Shown: positions 23,834 through 34,939, numbered from the stretch's first letter. The stretch: 37,423 nucleotides of DNA from Planctomycetota bacterium (GCA_017993505.1 JAGOMP010000026.1:1-37423); one strand, 5' to 3'. Notes: a model not told the origin generated them from the letters alone. Numbers and translations: made by a program.

Positions 23834-26800
23834 CTAAATTCCGATTCCTAATTTTTTACGCATATTTGTATATTCTAAACTTACATTGTATTGTAATATA
23901 TCTACAATACTGTCTAATTTAATAACCTCAGGCCAATGGATTTTATCCATGCGAATTAATTTTCCAGTTTGTTGTAAAATGTGCAATTTATAGATCATTT
24001 GAAGAGTCAATTCTAAAGAATCTACAGCCAACAAGGCAAAATGATTTGTTGCAAATTCTAATGTTTGTACATAACTTACTATATTTTTTTCTGAAATGGC
24101 TTGCCAAATTTCTGGTTGTTCCTGTAAAATTTTTCGTACCTTTCTAGGCAATGCATTTCTAATTTTCTTCCAAAGAACTTCCTCATCAGGAGTCATAGGA
24201 TAGGGATTGTCTAAAAAAGAATTTTGCAATAGACGAAAATATTGTAACAATTCTTTTTCGCTCAATTTATAAACTAAAAATTGATTATTGCATACATAAA
24301 ATAAAGAACGAGCAAATAAGAAATACAATTCTGATTTAGACAATGCCTCTACTAAAAATTGGCTTAGAATAATGGAAATAGGCTGCGTATTTTCAATAAG
24401 AATACGATGGCTTTTTCTAGGTGTAACATATACATCAATCGAAGAAATAGAAAGAATCTGACGTAATTCTTCTATAATTTTCCACAATACAGGATTCGAA
24501 TCTGATGTTAACCGATCTTTTCTACGCAAACCATACTTTTCTTCTAAATCTGCATAATAAACCTTTGTCATACTGTCTGCTGTTAACGACATGATTGTAT
24601 GTAGTTGTTTTTGCTCTTCTGTTCCATTGAATTCAAAAAAATCTACTTTACGAGAAATACATTTGGGAGGATTTTTTTCTAAAAATTCTTGTTCAGATCC
24701 CAATAACTTTTCTTGTAAAGCAAGCATCCTTAGTGCACATAAAGCAGAATCATGAAGATTTTCTTGTTGAAATAATTCATATATCTTGCGATACGAAGAA
24801 GAACGCAAAGGTTCTTGTTGTAATAACAATAAATGGTCTTTAATAGCATCACGTCGCAACTTAGGATGATTAGCTCTTATAGTGGCTAAAGCAATTCTTG
24901 CTGCTATATGATTTGGATCCAATTTTAATACCTCTGTATACTCCTTAATAGCAAAATTATCATCATGGAGCTTTTCGTGAAATACATTTCCTAATGCTAA
25001 ATAAATAGGCAATCCTAAAATTTTCTTATCTGGAGGTAAATTTTGTAAAAAATCACGATAGCAACGAACAACTTCATTCCATAAACCTTGTTTTTCATAA
25101 ATAGAAGCCAAACCTTGTACTGCAGGAACCCAAGTAGAATTTGCCTCTAATGCTTGGCGATAAATTTCTAAAGCTTTGTCAAAATTACCACGTCCTATAT
25201 AAATTTCACCCAGTAAGCAACGATTTTCTACTTTTTCATCATCAGTTTCTGAATAAGGATAATGTTTTTCAATCCATTCACAAGCAGAATCCCATTCTTG
25301 TAAAGCAATATATCTTTCGCCAATTTTCTTTAAAATAATAGGATCTTCTACTCCCATTTCTAAAGCAATCATATGAGCTTCAATAGCTTCTCTATGATTT
25401 TCCAATCTTGTCTGTACTTCTGCAATCGTCATATAAGCACTACGACGTTCTGTAAAAGAAATATAGTCACTTCGTATAATACGTTGCAAGAAATGAAGAG
25501 CATTTTGATCATTGCCTTGTTTTAAATATAAACGTGCTAATGCTTGGATACTATCCGCATCTTCTGGAATATTAGCTAAAACTTTTGTGTAATACTCAAT
25601 GGAAGTGTCAATTTGTCCCAATTTTTCATACATAACTGCTAAACGACGAACCACGTCATCATCAGACTCTAACTTAGGATGTTCATAAATTTTTTGATAA
25701 ATATCTAATGCTTCTTGCCACTGGCTCTTGTCAAAACCCCATTGTGCACGTTCAAAATACAAGGCACCCAATGCACATAAAGAGTCAAAGTGATCTTCTT
25801 GCATTTTTAAAGCATTGCTATATCGTACAATAGCATCATCTTTTTTGCCTAATTTTTCTGCCACTAAACCCCATTTATAATAAATATTAGACATTCTGTC
25901 TATATTGCTTTTTTCTACTAATAAGACTAAGCGTCCTAATAATGGCTCTGCTTGGACATACTCTTTTTGAGTAAAATAAATATCTGCCATAGCTTCAATG
26001 GCAATTGTGGATTTAGGATTAATGTCTAATGCTTTTTGGAAAGATTCTTTTGCTTTTTGGATTAATTTGAGCTTATGTTGGTATAAAGACCCTAACTCTG
26101 TCAATGATTCTACCTTTTCCATAGGATCTTGGATATGCACAATTTCCATGCCAATATACTTAACAGCTTGCGTCCAATTTTCTTCTAAAATAGCCAATCC
26201 AGTTAAAGCTTTCAATGCTTTACGCATATTTGCTTTATAATCAATGGAAGATAAAAACATAGTTTTCGCACGCAATAAATCTTGAAAACGATCTCGATAT
26301 ATAACACCAAGACGAAAACAAAGTTCAGCTTTTTCTTCAAGATTTTCATTGAGTTCAATTTCACGCAAACAAACTTCTACCAGTTCATCCCACTTATTTT
26401 TACGCAAATATAAAGAATCTAAAGCTTGCAACACTTCTAGGCGATTGGGATCCAATTCTAATGCTTGTTGAAACATTTGAATAGCATTGTCTATATTTTC
26501 TAATTCTTTATCATACAACGATCCAAGATGGATATATAATTCTAAACGTTCTATATCTGTCGTACACATAGATAATTTTTGTCGCAATAACTCCGCCATT
26601 TCCGAAGACTTGTCTAAATTTTTATACAAATCTTCTAATGCATGGAGTGCATCATAATGAGAAGGCTCTATTTCAATAATACGATGAAATACAGAAATAG
26701 CATTATGAGATTCGTGTTTTTCATCACGATATAAACACCCTAACTTCATTAAATAATATATTTTACTTTCAGTATCCCCTTGGTGCACTGCATATTCAAT

Positions 26801-29800
26801 TAAGAAATTATATACTCGAATTAATTTATCCCAAGATTGATACTTTTCATACAACACAGATAAAGATTGAATTGCAAAATAATTGCTTTTATCCACCTCT
26901 AATAATTTTTCATAGGTACGAATAGCTTGTTCTTCTTCAAACAATTTTCGTTCTAAAATTTCACCAATTTTTTCATACAGTTGAATGATTGTTTCTTGAT
27001 CTTCAATCAATAAAATTTCTTTTTGATACAGCCCAATGAGCTTTTTGTAATAGCCCCATTCATAATACAATGACTGTAAAATATGAATTAAATCTAAATG
27101 ATGAGGTGATAAATCTAAAGCCATCTCATAAAATTTAATAGCAAAATTCCCACTATGGATTTGATTGTGGTAAATATTTGCAATTTTAATACAAACATCT
27201 AATAAATCCTGAAAATCATGAACTATTTCACGCTTAATTTGTAAAATATCAACTAATTCTTCCCATTTTTTTGCATTTTCTAATAATTCTTCCAATGCAA
27301 GAATGGCATCCATATTTTTATTATCAATTTTTAAAACTTTATTGAATGTTTCAATTGCCAAATCATGATAATTCAAATGCTTCCACTGGATACGTCCTAA
27401 ATAGAGCAATCTAGCAACAGATTCTTCGTCAGTATCTGTTGTACGAATGCATTTTTCTAAAATTTCTACAAGACCTTGATAGTCGCAAACTTGCTCTTGA
27501 ATTTTCATAATGCGTTCTGCAGTAGGACGATGGAAACCATATCCAAGAACTTTTAAATAACAAGTTAAAGCTTGGTGGGGCATACCTAATTTTTCTTCCC
27601 AGTATTCCCCCATTTTCAAATACAACGATGGTTTTTTCTTCTCATCACAGAGAGTGACTTCTACATTTAATATTTCAATAGCATCTCCCCAACGTTGCTC
27701 TTTTTCAAAAATTTTGCGCATACCAGTAACAGCTTGAAAATTTTCTCTATTCATAGTATACACAATTTGATAACTCAACAATGCCTGAGGAAGATTTTGC
27801 AATTCTCGTTCCCAAATTTCACCAATCTTTAAATACGAATTTTCCACTTCTTTTTGGTTCTTGGAAAGTTGTGCAGCCATTTCATAAATTTCAATCAAAT
27901 TTTCATAGTTTTTTAATTGACTATAAATTTTGACTAATCCTGATAAGGATTCTCTATGAGCTGGATCTATTTGAACTACTTTCTCATAACATTGAGCAGC
28001 ATTTTCTAAGCGTTTCAATGTATTTAAATATATACGAGCACTTTCTTGATATAAATAAATCAAGCGTTTTTCATCACTGGCAACTTCTGGCATGCTAGCT
28101 TCTTGTAAATATGCACGAACTAAATTTTCTACTAAAGAAGCTTTTTTGTATAATGTTTGTAATTTTCTTAACACTTCCAAATTATGAGGTTGCATTTTTA
28201 AAATAATTTCACCATGCACAATAGCCTGTTGAACATTTTCTAAATGTTCATCATACACATGCAATACATCTAAATGCATAGGAATTAAGGTAGCAACACC
28301 CGAACATAATTTAATTTCTTTTTCAGCAACGTCAATATACGCTTCCCAACGTTCACATTTTCTTAACAATGCTTTTAATCTACGTAAAATAGGTAAATTA
28401 TTTGGGCGAGATAAATGAACTTCTGAAAAATGTTCAATGGCAACATCTATATTTTGTAACTTATCTTCCATTAGATAAGCAAGCTCTGAATGAACTGCAA
28501 TTAATCTATTGCTATCTTTTTGTAACTCTAATTCTTTAAATAACATTACTTGCAATTCATTATATTGCTTCTTTATAGAATATAATTCTTGTAATTCTCG
28601 AACAGCTACTAAATTATTGGAGTCTAATTGAATATCTAAAATAGCTAAATAACTTTTAATCGCTGCATCTATATTGTTTAATTTTTTCCATTGCAAATCA
28701 GCACAAAATAAATATAAAGCAATCTGACGTTCCTTTTCATTATTAGGAACTGCTAATTCACGTTGATATGCATCTAATAACTGTTCATAACAAGACTGTT
28801 TTAAAAATATTCGTTGTAAACTTTTTATAGCTGATAAATGATGCGGATCATACTGTAACACAGCATAGTATGCTTCCAATGCTTTTTCCTCATTGGATAA
28901 ATCAAATTCCCATACTTTACCTTGCTGATAATACAATTCTACTAAATGTTTTTGATCTTTTGTAATAGCGATTTCTTCATCATACGAAGCAATTAATAAT
29001 TCATACTCTTTTAAACGAAAATAAATAGCATTTAAAATATCACGTGCTTCTAAAAAACTTGGTTCTAATTGTAAAGTAGCCAATAAACATTTCTTGGCTT
29101 CATCATCATTGTACAAATTATTTTCCCAAATTTTGGCTGAACTTAACAATAAATGCTTTTGTTCTTCTGGATTAGAAATACGAATTTGCCGTTCCCAAAC
29201 ATTTAATAATGCATTCCATTCATTTCGTTGTTGATGCATCAAAACTAAAGCTTGATAAGCTCGTAAATTTCCAGGACCAATTTCTAAAATATGTTCATAA
29301 GAATCAATTGCTACATCGAAGTCTAGCAATTTTTCTCGACATATATCTCCCTTTTCAAAGTACAATTCAACACGTTCCCCAGGTGCCTTTATAAATTGTA
29401 ATTCTTGATCCAAGGTCCAAATCACTTGAGAAAAATTTTGCATTTTATATGCTAATTTTCTCATTGCATGGATAGCATCACGATGATCCTTTTGATATGT
29501 CAATACATTTTTATAATATTCAAAAGATTTCAAAAAATTACATAATTTTTCTTCAACTAATTGCCCCAATCTTAAAAAAAGTGCAATTTTTTCTTTATCA
29601 GTTTCTATAAGAGAACATTTTGTCTGCAATATATTTTCTAATTTTTCCCACTGTTCAAACTTCGTATATAAATTTTCTAGAGCCTGAATAGCATCTAAAT
29701 CTCCAGAATGAAGCAATAAAATATCATTATAAACACCAATAGCTTTTTGATATGCTTGTAACTTATCAACATATATCTCGCCCAATTCAAAAGATAAAGT

Positions 29801-32545
29801 CAAAATTAAATTTTGATCTTCAGAACAATTAATAATCTTCGAATATACGCATGATAACAAATCCCATTTTTCTAATTTTAAATAAATATGGCTCAAACTT
29901 TTTAATGCAATTTCATGATACTCATCTAAATGCAATATATTTTCATAAATCTTTGCTGCTTCTTCTAAATTATTTAATTTTTCTTCATATTGTAACGCTG
30001 CTTGTATATAATAAGAAATTCTATCTTTCACATTGGAGGAAATGTCTGCTTGTATACAAAAAATGCGAACTAAACTCACATAATTTTCTTCTTGCATGTA
30101 TAATGTTTCTAAATTTTTCAAAGCCTCTTGATTTGTTGGATCTAAATAAAGTGCTTTTTCAAAGGCATAAATTGCATTTTTCGACACTTGTAATTTTTCC
30201 TGCCAAAGTGTACCTATTTTGCAATATAAACTTTTTTGTACAGACTCATCTTCTGCTAAACGAGCTTTATTTTCTAATACTCCAATTAAAAGGTGATATT
30301 CTCCTGTAGATTCATATAGTCTCTCTAAAGCATTTAAAGTAATTAAACGATCGGGAAATAATTGACGAGCTTTTTCATAAAATAAAATACAGCGAGGTAT
30401 ATTTTTTAAGTGATCTTCATATAGAGTTGCAATTTCAATATACATTTGTTCTAAATGTTCATCCATAGTAGAAAATACTAAAGATTCAAATTCAAATAGC
30501 TCGACAAATTTTTGCCATTCATGGCGAATAAAATAAAACTTTTTTAAAGATTCAATAGCAACACGGTTACTGTAATCTAGTTTTAAAATTTCAATCAAAT
30601 GTTTTTCTTCATCATCACTTTTCAAAGCATGAAACACATTAGCTAAAGAAAAATGCAAAGAAATACGTTCCTTAGGATCCATCGTCAACTCTAAACGATG
30701 CACCATATTCTCAATATATTTTTCCCAATCTTGATTTTTTTCATACAAAACAGATAATGCTTTGATAGCTTGCATATTGCAAGAATTAATTTCTAACACT
30801 TTTTGAAAAAATTCAATGGCCAGAGACTCTTCTTTTAACTCATCTAAATATAACAAGGCAATCTCTAAATAATTAGCTTCAGCTCGAGAAAAATCAAAAT
30901 GAATGGTATTTACTAATGCATTGATAACTTGTTCATAATCTTTATTTTTAAGATAATATGTATATAAAATATCCCAAACTGCCAATTGACTACGATCTAA
31001 TTCTAAAATTTTCCAATACGTTTCAATGGCTTTTTCTTCATTTCCAAGCTTTTCTTTCCAAACTTCAGCACGTTTTAAATATAACGGAATCATCTCAGGT
31101 GAATCTTCATTGTGAGAAATTTGCAAATTTAATACACGCAAAAAGGCAAGATAATCTTGTAAAATCCAATATACATTTTTTGCTTCTTCTAAAGACTTTT
31201 GATGTGTAGGAAACTCTTTTAAAACTTTTTCATATACTTGAGCTATAGATGAAAAATCCTTTTGTTTCTTATAAATATTAATAATTTTATAATATAGTAA
31301 GACTCTTTCTTTTTCACCGCTAACAAGAGAAATTTCATCATAGTATGTTTGTACTAAATGCAATACATCATTTTGAGACTTATACAAATCTTGCAATGAT
31401 CGCAGAATAGTAAGATCCTTTAAAGAACGTTGCCATGCTTGTTCAAACCAATAAATCGCAGAAGAAACATCGTTTATATTATCTCGATATAAACTTCCTA
31501 ATTTACAATACAACTCTATTAAATCATCTGTATTTTGACAAAGCTTAGCTTGTTTTTGATAAATATCAGCCAATTTATCCCAAATTTTTTCCGACATATA
31601 CAATTCTTCTAAAATCTGCAAAATTGAATCTGTTTCTTGATATTTCAAAGAACATTCATAATATGAAATCGCCTTATGTATATTTTGTAATTTTTCTTTA
31701 GAAATTTCAGCCATACGAATATATAACTGTGCCTGTTTACTGCTATCTAAAAACTCTAGCTCTTGTTCTAAAATTTCAATGACATGATCCCACTCATTTA
31801 ATTGCATGTATATATTCTCAATTTTCTTCAATAAATCTAAATTTTTAGGGTCGAATTTCAATAAATCTTTATAAAACATTAATGCTCGGGGAAGATTGCC
31901 TAAATAATCTTTACAAATCAAAGCAGATTGTTCTAATAGACGTTTTTTCACTTTTAAGTCAGGAGTTACCATGGACAAACTATTATAAAGAGAAAGCAAT
32001 TTTTCCCATTGCTTATCCTCATGTAATAAATTTTCTAAAGCCTGAAAAGCCTCTTTTTGCAAAGGATCCAACTTTAAAATAGCAGACCAAAAACGTTCGG
32101 CTTCTTCTTTATTTTTTAATTGATTTTGATACAAAAGTGCAACTTGTATTAAAATAGAAATGCGAACGTCCTTTTCTTTCACATGTTCTTGTTGAAGCAA
32201 CAATACTCTCAGGGCTTCGTCCCAATTCGCCTTTCCTAAAAAATAGCTGGACAAAAAATTGCCATACTTCTTTTCTTGTGGATACAAACGAAATGCTGTC
32301 TGATATTCTACTAAGCTTTGAGATATATCCCCAATTTTCTTTTCATAAATCTCGCCACTTTTAAAATAAAGTCGAGCAGCTTCAGCGACATTTTCCTCTT
32401 CTATGGCATCTGCTCGAAAATGATATAATTCAAGCAACTTCGTCCAATCCTGTGCATAAAAATACTCTTCCTCTAATTCCTTAAAAGAAATAGCATCTTT
32501 TGGATTTAATTTCAGCCTCTCCATATTCTTACTTACTTTATCCAT
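23834..32545 (-). CDS. Giant tetratricopeptide-repeat protein (2903 aa)
   Basis: Almost all of this protein is a solenoid of TPR units. The regular unit is about 72 residues (two TPR-like hairpin pairs), with a consensus like ALxxLxxLYxxxxxWxxLxxxY, a DxxxxxxLYxxxGxIxxxKLxN stretch, then AIxxYxxxLxLDPxH. Some 35 such units run from about residue 20 to 2640. There is no signal peptide or membrane helix, so it is probably cytoplasmic. The last 256 residues (about 2648-2903) are not TPR: a helical/mixed domain containing LVEALSKSELYFLFARSLFYV, which recalls the C-terminal domain of long TPR proteins in myxobacteria and could be a degenerate metallopeptidase fold without HExxH. The ATG at 32545 is preferred to the adjacent GTG (32548), with AGGG eight bases before it. 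Function unknown; a protein-binding scaffold is likely. It may head a transcript continuing into rbfA. Confidence 0.88.
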   Translation of the reverse strand: MDKVSKNMERLKLNPKDAISFKELEEEYFYAQDWTKLLELYHFRADAIEEENVAEAARLYFKSGEIYEKKIGDISQSLVEYQTAFRLYPQEKKYGNFLSSYFLGKANWDEALRVLLLQQEHVKEKDVRISILIQVALLYQNQLKNKEEAERFWSAILKLDPLQKEAFQALENLLHEDKQWEKLLSLYNSLSMVTPDLKVKKRLLEQSALICKDYLGNLPRALMFYKDLLKFDPKNLDLLKKIENIYMQLNEWDHVIEILEQELEFLDSSKQAQLYIRMAEISKEKLQNIHKAISYYECSLKYQETDSILQILEELYMSEKIWDKLADIYQKQAKLCQNTDDLIELYCKLGSLYRDNINDVSSAIYWFEQAWQRSLKDLTILRSLQDLYKSQNDVLHLVQTYYDEISLVSGEKERVLLYYKIINIYKKQKDFSSIAQVYEKVLKEFPTHQKSLEEAKNVYWILQDYLAFLRVLNLQISHNEDSPEMIPLYLKRAEVWKEKLGNEEKAIETYWKILELDRSQLAVWDILYTYYLKNKDYEQVINALVNTIHFDFSRAEANYLEIALLYLDELKEESLAIEFFQKVLEINSCNMQAIKALSVLYEKNQDWEKYIENMVHRLELTMDPKERISLHFSLANVFHALKSDDEEKHLIEILKLDYSNRVAIESLKKFYFIRHEWQKFVELFEFESLVFSTMDEHLEQMYIEIATLYEDHLKNIPRCILFYEKARQLFPDRLITLNALERLYESTGEYHLLIGVLENKARLAEDESVQKSLYCKIGTLWQEKLQVSKNAIYAFEKALYLDPTNQEALKNLETLYMQEENYVSLVRIFCIQADISSNVKDRISYYIQAALQYEEKLNNLEEAAKIYENILHLDEYHEIALKSLSHIYLKLEKWDLLSCVYSKIINCSEDQNLILTLSFELGEIYVDKLQAYQKAIGVYNDILLLHSGDLDAIQALENLYTKFEQWEKLENILQTKCSLIETDKEKIALFLRLGQLVEEKLCNFLKSFEYYKNVLTYQKDHRDAIHAMRKLAYKMQNFSQVIWTLDQELQFIKAPGERVELYFEKGDICREKLLDFDVAIDSYEHILEIGPGNLRAYQALVLMHQQRNEWNALLNVWERQIRISNPEEQKHLLLSSAKIWENNLYNDDEAKKCLLATLQLEPSFLEARDILNAIYFRLKEYELLIASYDEEIAITKDQKHLVELYYQQGKVWEFDLSNEEKALEAYYAVLQYDPHHLSAIKSLQRIFLKQSCYEQLLDAYQRELAVPNNEKERQIALYLFCADLQWKKLNNIDAAIKSYLAILDIQLDSNNLVAVRELQELYSIKKQYNELQVMLFKELELQKDSNRLIAVHSELAYLMEDKLQNIDVAIEHFSEVHLSRPNNLPILRRLKALLRKCERWEAYIDVAEKEIKLCSGVATLIPMHLDVLHVYDEHLENVQQAIVHGEIILKMQPHNLEVLRKLQTLYKKASLVENLVRAYLQEASMPEVASDEKRLIYLYQESARIYLNTLKRLENAAQCYEKVVQIDPAHRESLSGLVKIYSQLKNYENLIEIYEMAAQLSKNQKEVENSYLKIGEIWERELQNLPQALLSYQIVYTMNRENFQAVTGMRKIFEKEQRWGDAIEILNVEVTLCDEKKKPSLYLKMGEYWEEKLGMPHQALTCYLKVLGYGFHRPTAERIMKIQEQVCDYQGLVEILEKCIRTTDTDEESVARLLYLGRIQWKHLNYHDLAIETFNKVLKIDNKNMDAILALEELLENAKKWEELVDILQIKREIVHDFQDLLDVCIKIANIYHNQIHSGNFAIKFYEMALDLSPHHLDLIHILQSLYYEWGYYKKLIGLYQKEILLIEDQETIIQLYEKIGEILERKLFEEEQAIRTYEKLLEVDKSNYFAIQSLSVLYEKYQSWDKLIRVYNFLIEYAVHQGDTESKIYYLMKLGCLYRDEKHESHNAISVFHRIIEIEPSHYDALHALEDLYKNLDKSSEMAELLRQKLSMCTTDIERLELYIHLGSLYDKELENIDNAIQMFQQALELDPNRLEVLQALDSLYLRKNKWDELVEVCLREIELNENLEEKAELCFRLGVIYRDRFQDLLRAKTMFLSSIDYKANMRKALKALTGLAILEENWTQAVKYIGMEIVHIQDPMEKVESLTELGSLYQHKLKLIQKAKESFQKALDINPKSTIAIEAMADIYFTQKEYVQAEPLLGRLVLLVEKSNIDRMSNIYYKWGLVAEKLGKKDDAIVRYSNALKMQEDHFDSLCALGALYFERAQWGFDKSQWQEALDIYQKIYEHPKLESDDDVVRRLAVMYEKLGQIDTSIEYYTKVLANIPEDADSIQALARLYLKQGNDQNALHFLQRIIRSDYISFTERRSAYMTIAEVQTRLENHREAIEAHMIALEMGVEDPIILKKIGERYIALQEWDSACEWIEKHYPYSETDDEKVENRCLLGEIYIGRGNFDKALEIYRQALEANSTWVPAVQGLASIYEKQGLWNEVVRCYRDFLQNLPPDKKILGLPIYLALGNVFHEKLHDDNFAIKEYTEVLKLDPNHIAARIALATIRANHPKLRRDAIKDHLLLLQQEPLRSSSYRKIYELFQQENLHDSALCALRMLALQEKLLGSEQEFLEKNPPKCISRKVDFFEFNGTEEQKQLHTIMSLTADSMTKVYYADLEEKYGLRRKDRLTSDSNPVLWKIIEELRQILSISSIDVYVTPRKSHRILIENTQPISIILSQFLVEALSKSELYFLFARSLFYVCNNQFLVYKLSEKELLQYFRLLQNSFLDNPYPMTPDEEVLWKKIRNALPRKVRKILQEQPEIWQAISEKNIVSYVQTLEFATNHFALLAVDSLELTLQMIYKLHILQQTGKLIRMDKIHWPEVIKLDSIVDILQYNVSLEYTNMRKKLGIGI

Positions 32546-32923
32546 CACGTCTACCCTAACTTATTGAAGATTTAAGAAATTTAGAAACATATAATGATTA
32601 TCTGTTATTTGTAAAAAAAATTCAACATAAAAATAGAAAATTTGATTTTTCTTGAATTATAAAAAAATAAACTATAATATATAATATATTGTAGTTTACA
32701 TACAAAAAAAATATATAATATGTTGTAATGTATATACAGAAAAAAATATATAGTATATTGTAATGTATATACAGAAAAATTCTTAGAAAAATATAACATT
32801 AAAAAATAAACTAAATAAACTATAATATATAGTATAATGTAGTGTACATACTGACAATATATGTAGTGTACATATAGAAAAATTCTTATAAAATAAACAC
32901 ATTATTTTATGAAAGGATTTATG
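32546..32923. repeat. AT-rich divergent spacer with imperfect ~35-bp repeats
   Basis: About 380 bases separate the divergent TPR and peptidase genes. From about 32671 to 32890 it contains five diverged units of roughly 35 bases built around TATAATATATTGTA followed by TGTATATACA, GTTTACATACA or GTGTACATA, with A-runs between them. The dyads TGTATATACA (twice) and TATGTA-GTG-TACATA recur, and TATAAT-like strings occur on both strands. Promoters for both genes must lie here, but the repeats make any single -10 call arbitrary. Short frames over this stretch are repeat artefacts. Confidence 0.6.
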
Positions 32924-34939
32924 ATGAAGTACCTATCCATTCTCCTAATTATTCTCCTTTTTCTTCCTAGCGTTATGGCAGAAAAAAGAGCAATGACAGT
33001 AGAAGACCTTTGGAACTTTAAACGAGTAGGCAACATTGCCTTATCACCCGATGGAAAACAAGTTGCTTATACAGTTGCTTCCTATGATATGGAAACAAAC
33101 AAAAGCAACACAGACATTTGGATGATCAACACAGATGGCACTAATTTAACACAAGTGACAAACAAACCTGGCTATGAAGGTGCTCCCAAATGGAGTCCAG
33201 ATGGCAAACAACTCGGATTTCTTACCACCACAGATAAAGGTAAAGTACAAATTTTCAGTTATGACCCCACAACAGGTGCTATTACTCAGAAGACTGATCT
33301 ACCTGTAGATATCGATGATTACGCATGGGCACCAGATAGCGTTTCCTTCCTAGCAGTCTGTAACGTATATCCTGATATGACCCTCGAAGAATCTAATAAA
33401 AAAGATGAAGAACGCATCAACTCTAAAGCAACAGGTATTGTTATTGACAGTCTACTCTACAGACATTGGAATCGTTGGACATATGGCAAATTTTCCCATG
33501 TATTCTATGTAAATGGCGAAACTGGCGAAGCTAAAGACTTGACTCCAGGAAAATACGATACCCCACCTATTTCACTAGGCGGCATGCAAGACTTCACACT
33601 ATCTCCTGATGGCAAAACATTCTATTTTGTACGAAATACAGACAAAATGGTTGCTATCTCTACAAACAACGATATTTTCAGCGTTCCTCTAGAGGGAGGC
33701 GAACCTACTCTTATTACTCCTAATAAAGGCGGAGATGTCAACCCAGTCATTTCTCCAGATGGAAAATACCTAGCATATACTAGCATGGCAAGAGAAGGAT
33801 TCGAAGCTGACGAACAAGACCTTATTGTACACAACATTGAAACAGGTGAAAAAACAAACTTAACAGAAGAATTTGACAGAGACGTTACAGATCCTATTTT
33901 TGCTAATGGCTATATCTACTTTTATTCCTACAATCACCACAAATCCACCCTTTATCGAGTTCCAGTTACAGGTGGTCCAGTAGAAAAACTTGTAGATGAA
34001 CATTACAACAAAGCAGTTCGCGTATGTCCAGACGGTAAACTCGTCTTTTTACGACAATCTGTTCAATTACCATTTGAAATTTTCACAGCAGATGCAGACG
34101 GTAAAAACGTCCAACAAATCACATTTACAAACAAAGACCTACTAGAAGAGCTTGAAATGAATCCACTAGAAACATTCTGGTTTACAAGCTTTGATAACTG
34201 GAGAGTCCAAGGTCTCCTCGTAAAACCTCCTTTCTTTGATGCGAACAAAAAATATCCTGTTATATTCCTAATCCATGGCGGTCCCCAAGGATCTTGGAAC
34301 GATGATTTCCACTTTAGATGGAATCTCAGCCTATTTGCAGCACCTGGCTACGTAGTAGTTGCTATCAACCCCAGAGGCTCCAAAGGATACGGACAAACAT
34401 TCTGTGATGCTGTCAGTGGCGACTGGGGAGGTGGACCCTATAAAGACTTAATGGCTGGTTTTGACAAACTACCTGAACTATTTCCATTCATTGATAAAGA
34501 TAGAATCGGTGCTGCAGGAGCCAGTTATGGCGGATTCATGATCAATTGGATCAATGGACAAACAGACAGATTCAAATGCCTTGTTTCCCATGCAGGTCTA
34601 TTTGACAATATATCTAAATACGGTAGCACAGAAGAACTCTGGTTTCCAGAATGGGAATTTAGAGGAACACCTTACAAGAATCCAGAACTCTACAAAAAAT
34701 TCTCCCCATTATACTATGCACATAACTTTAAAACTCCCACTCTTGTCACCCATGGACAATACGATTACCGAGTAGATGTTTCCCAAGGATTCCAGATGTT
34801 TACAGCATTACAACGACAAGGAGTTCCCTCAAGACTTATCTACTTCCCTGATGAATGTCACTTTGTTGCTAAACCACAAAATGCTCGCCTATGGTGGAAT
34901 GAAGTTCATAAATGGTTTGCACAATGGCTAAAAAAATAA
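32924..34939 (+). CDS. Exported S9 family peptidase (prolyl oligopeptidase / DPP type)
   Basis: This serine peptidase has 671 aa. A signal peptide covers residues 1-19 (ends PSVMA). A beta-propeller follows with WD40/TolB-like PD40 repeats (LSPDGK, WSPDGK, ISPDGK and similar, at about 40-395), then the alpha/beta-hydrolase domain from about 425. The catalytic triad is S534 in GASYGGF, D614 in HGQYDYRV and H646 in DECHF. It should remove di- or short peptides from substrates outside the cytoplasm and feed peptide uptake. The ATG at 32924 is preferred because AAAGGA ends six bases before it and the signal peptide then begins MKYLSI; ATGs at 32909 and 32921 are alternatives. A strong hairpin follows the gene. 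Confidence 0.9.
   Translation: MKYLSILLIILLFLPSVMAEKRAMTVEDLWNFKRVGNIALSPDGKQVAYTVASYDMETNKSNTDIWMINTDGTNLTQVTNKPGYEGAPKWSPDGKQLGFLTTTDKGKVQIFSYDPTTGAITQKTDLPVDIDDYAWAPDSVSFLAVCNVYPDMTLEESNKKDEERINSKATGIVIDSLLYRHWNRWTYGKFSHVFYVNGETGEAKDLTPGKYDTPPISLGGMQDFTLSPDGKTFYFVRNTDKMVAISTNNDIFSVPLEGGEPTLITPNKGGDVNPVISPDGKYLAYTSMAREGFEADEQDLIVHNIETGEKTNLTEEFDRDVTDPIFANGYIYFYSYNHHKSTLYRVPVTGGPVEKLVDEHYNKAVRVCPDGKLVFLRQSVQLPFEIFTADADGKNVQQITFTNKDLLEELEMNPLETFWFTSFDNWRVQGLLVKPPFFDANKKYPVIFLIHGGPQGSWNDDFHFRWNLSLFAAPGYVVVAINPRGSKGYGQTFCDAVSGDWGGGPYKDLMAGFDKLPELFPFIDKDRIGAAGASYGGFMINWINGQTDRFKCLVSHAGLFDNISKYGSTEELWFPEWEFRGTPYKNPELYKKFSPLYYAHNFKTPTLVTHGQYDYRVDVSQGFQMFTALQRQGVPSRLIYFPDECHFVAKPQNARLWWNEVHKWFAQWLKK

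Noticed and set aside
32605..32799. A 64-codon minus-strand frame rich in Tyr, Phe and Ile
   Set aside because: It lies entirely within the AT-rich repeat spacer, has no ribosome-binding site, and its composition follows from TATA-rich DNA.
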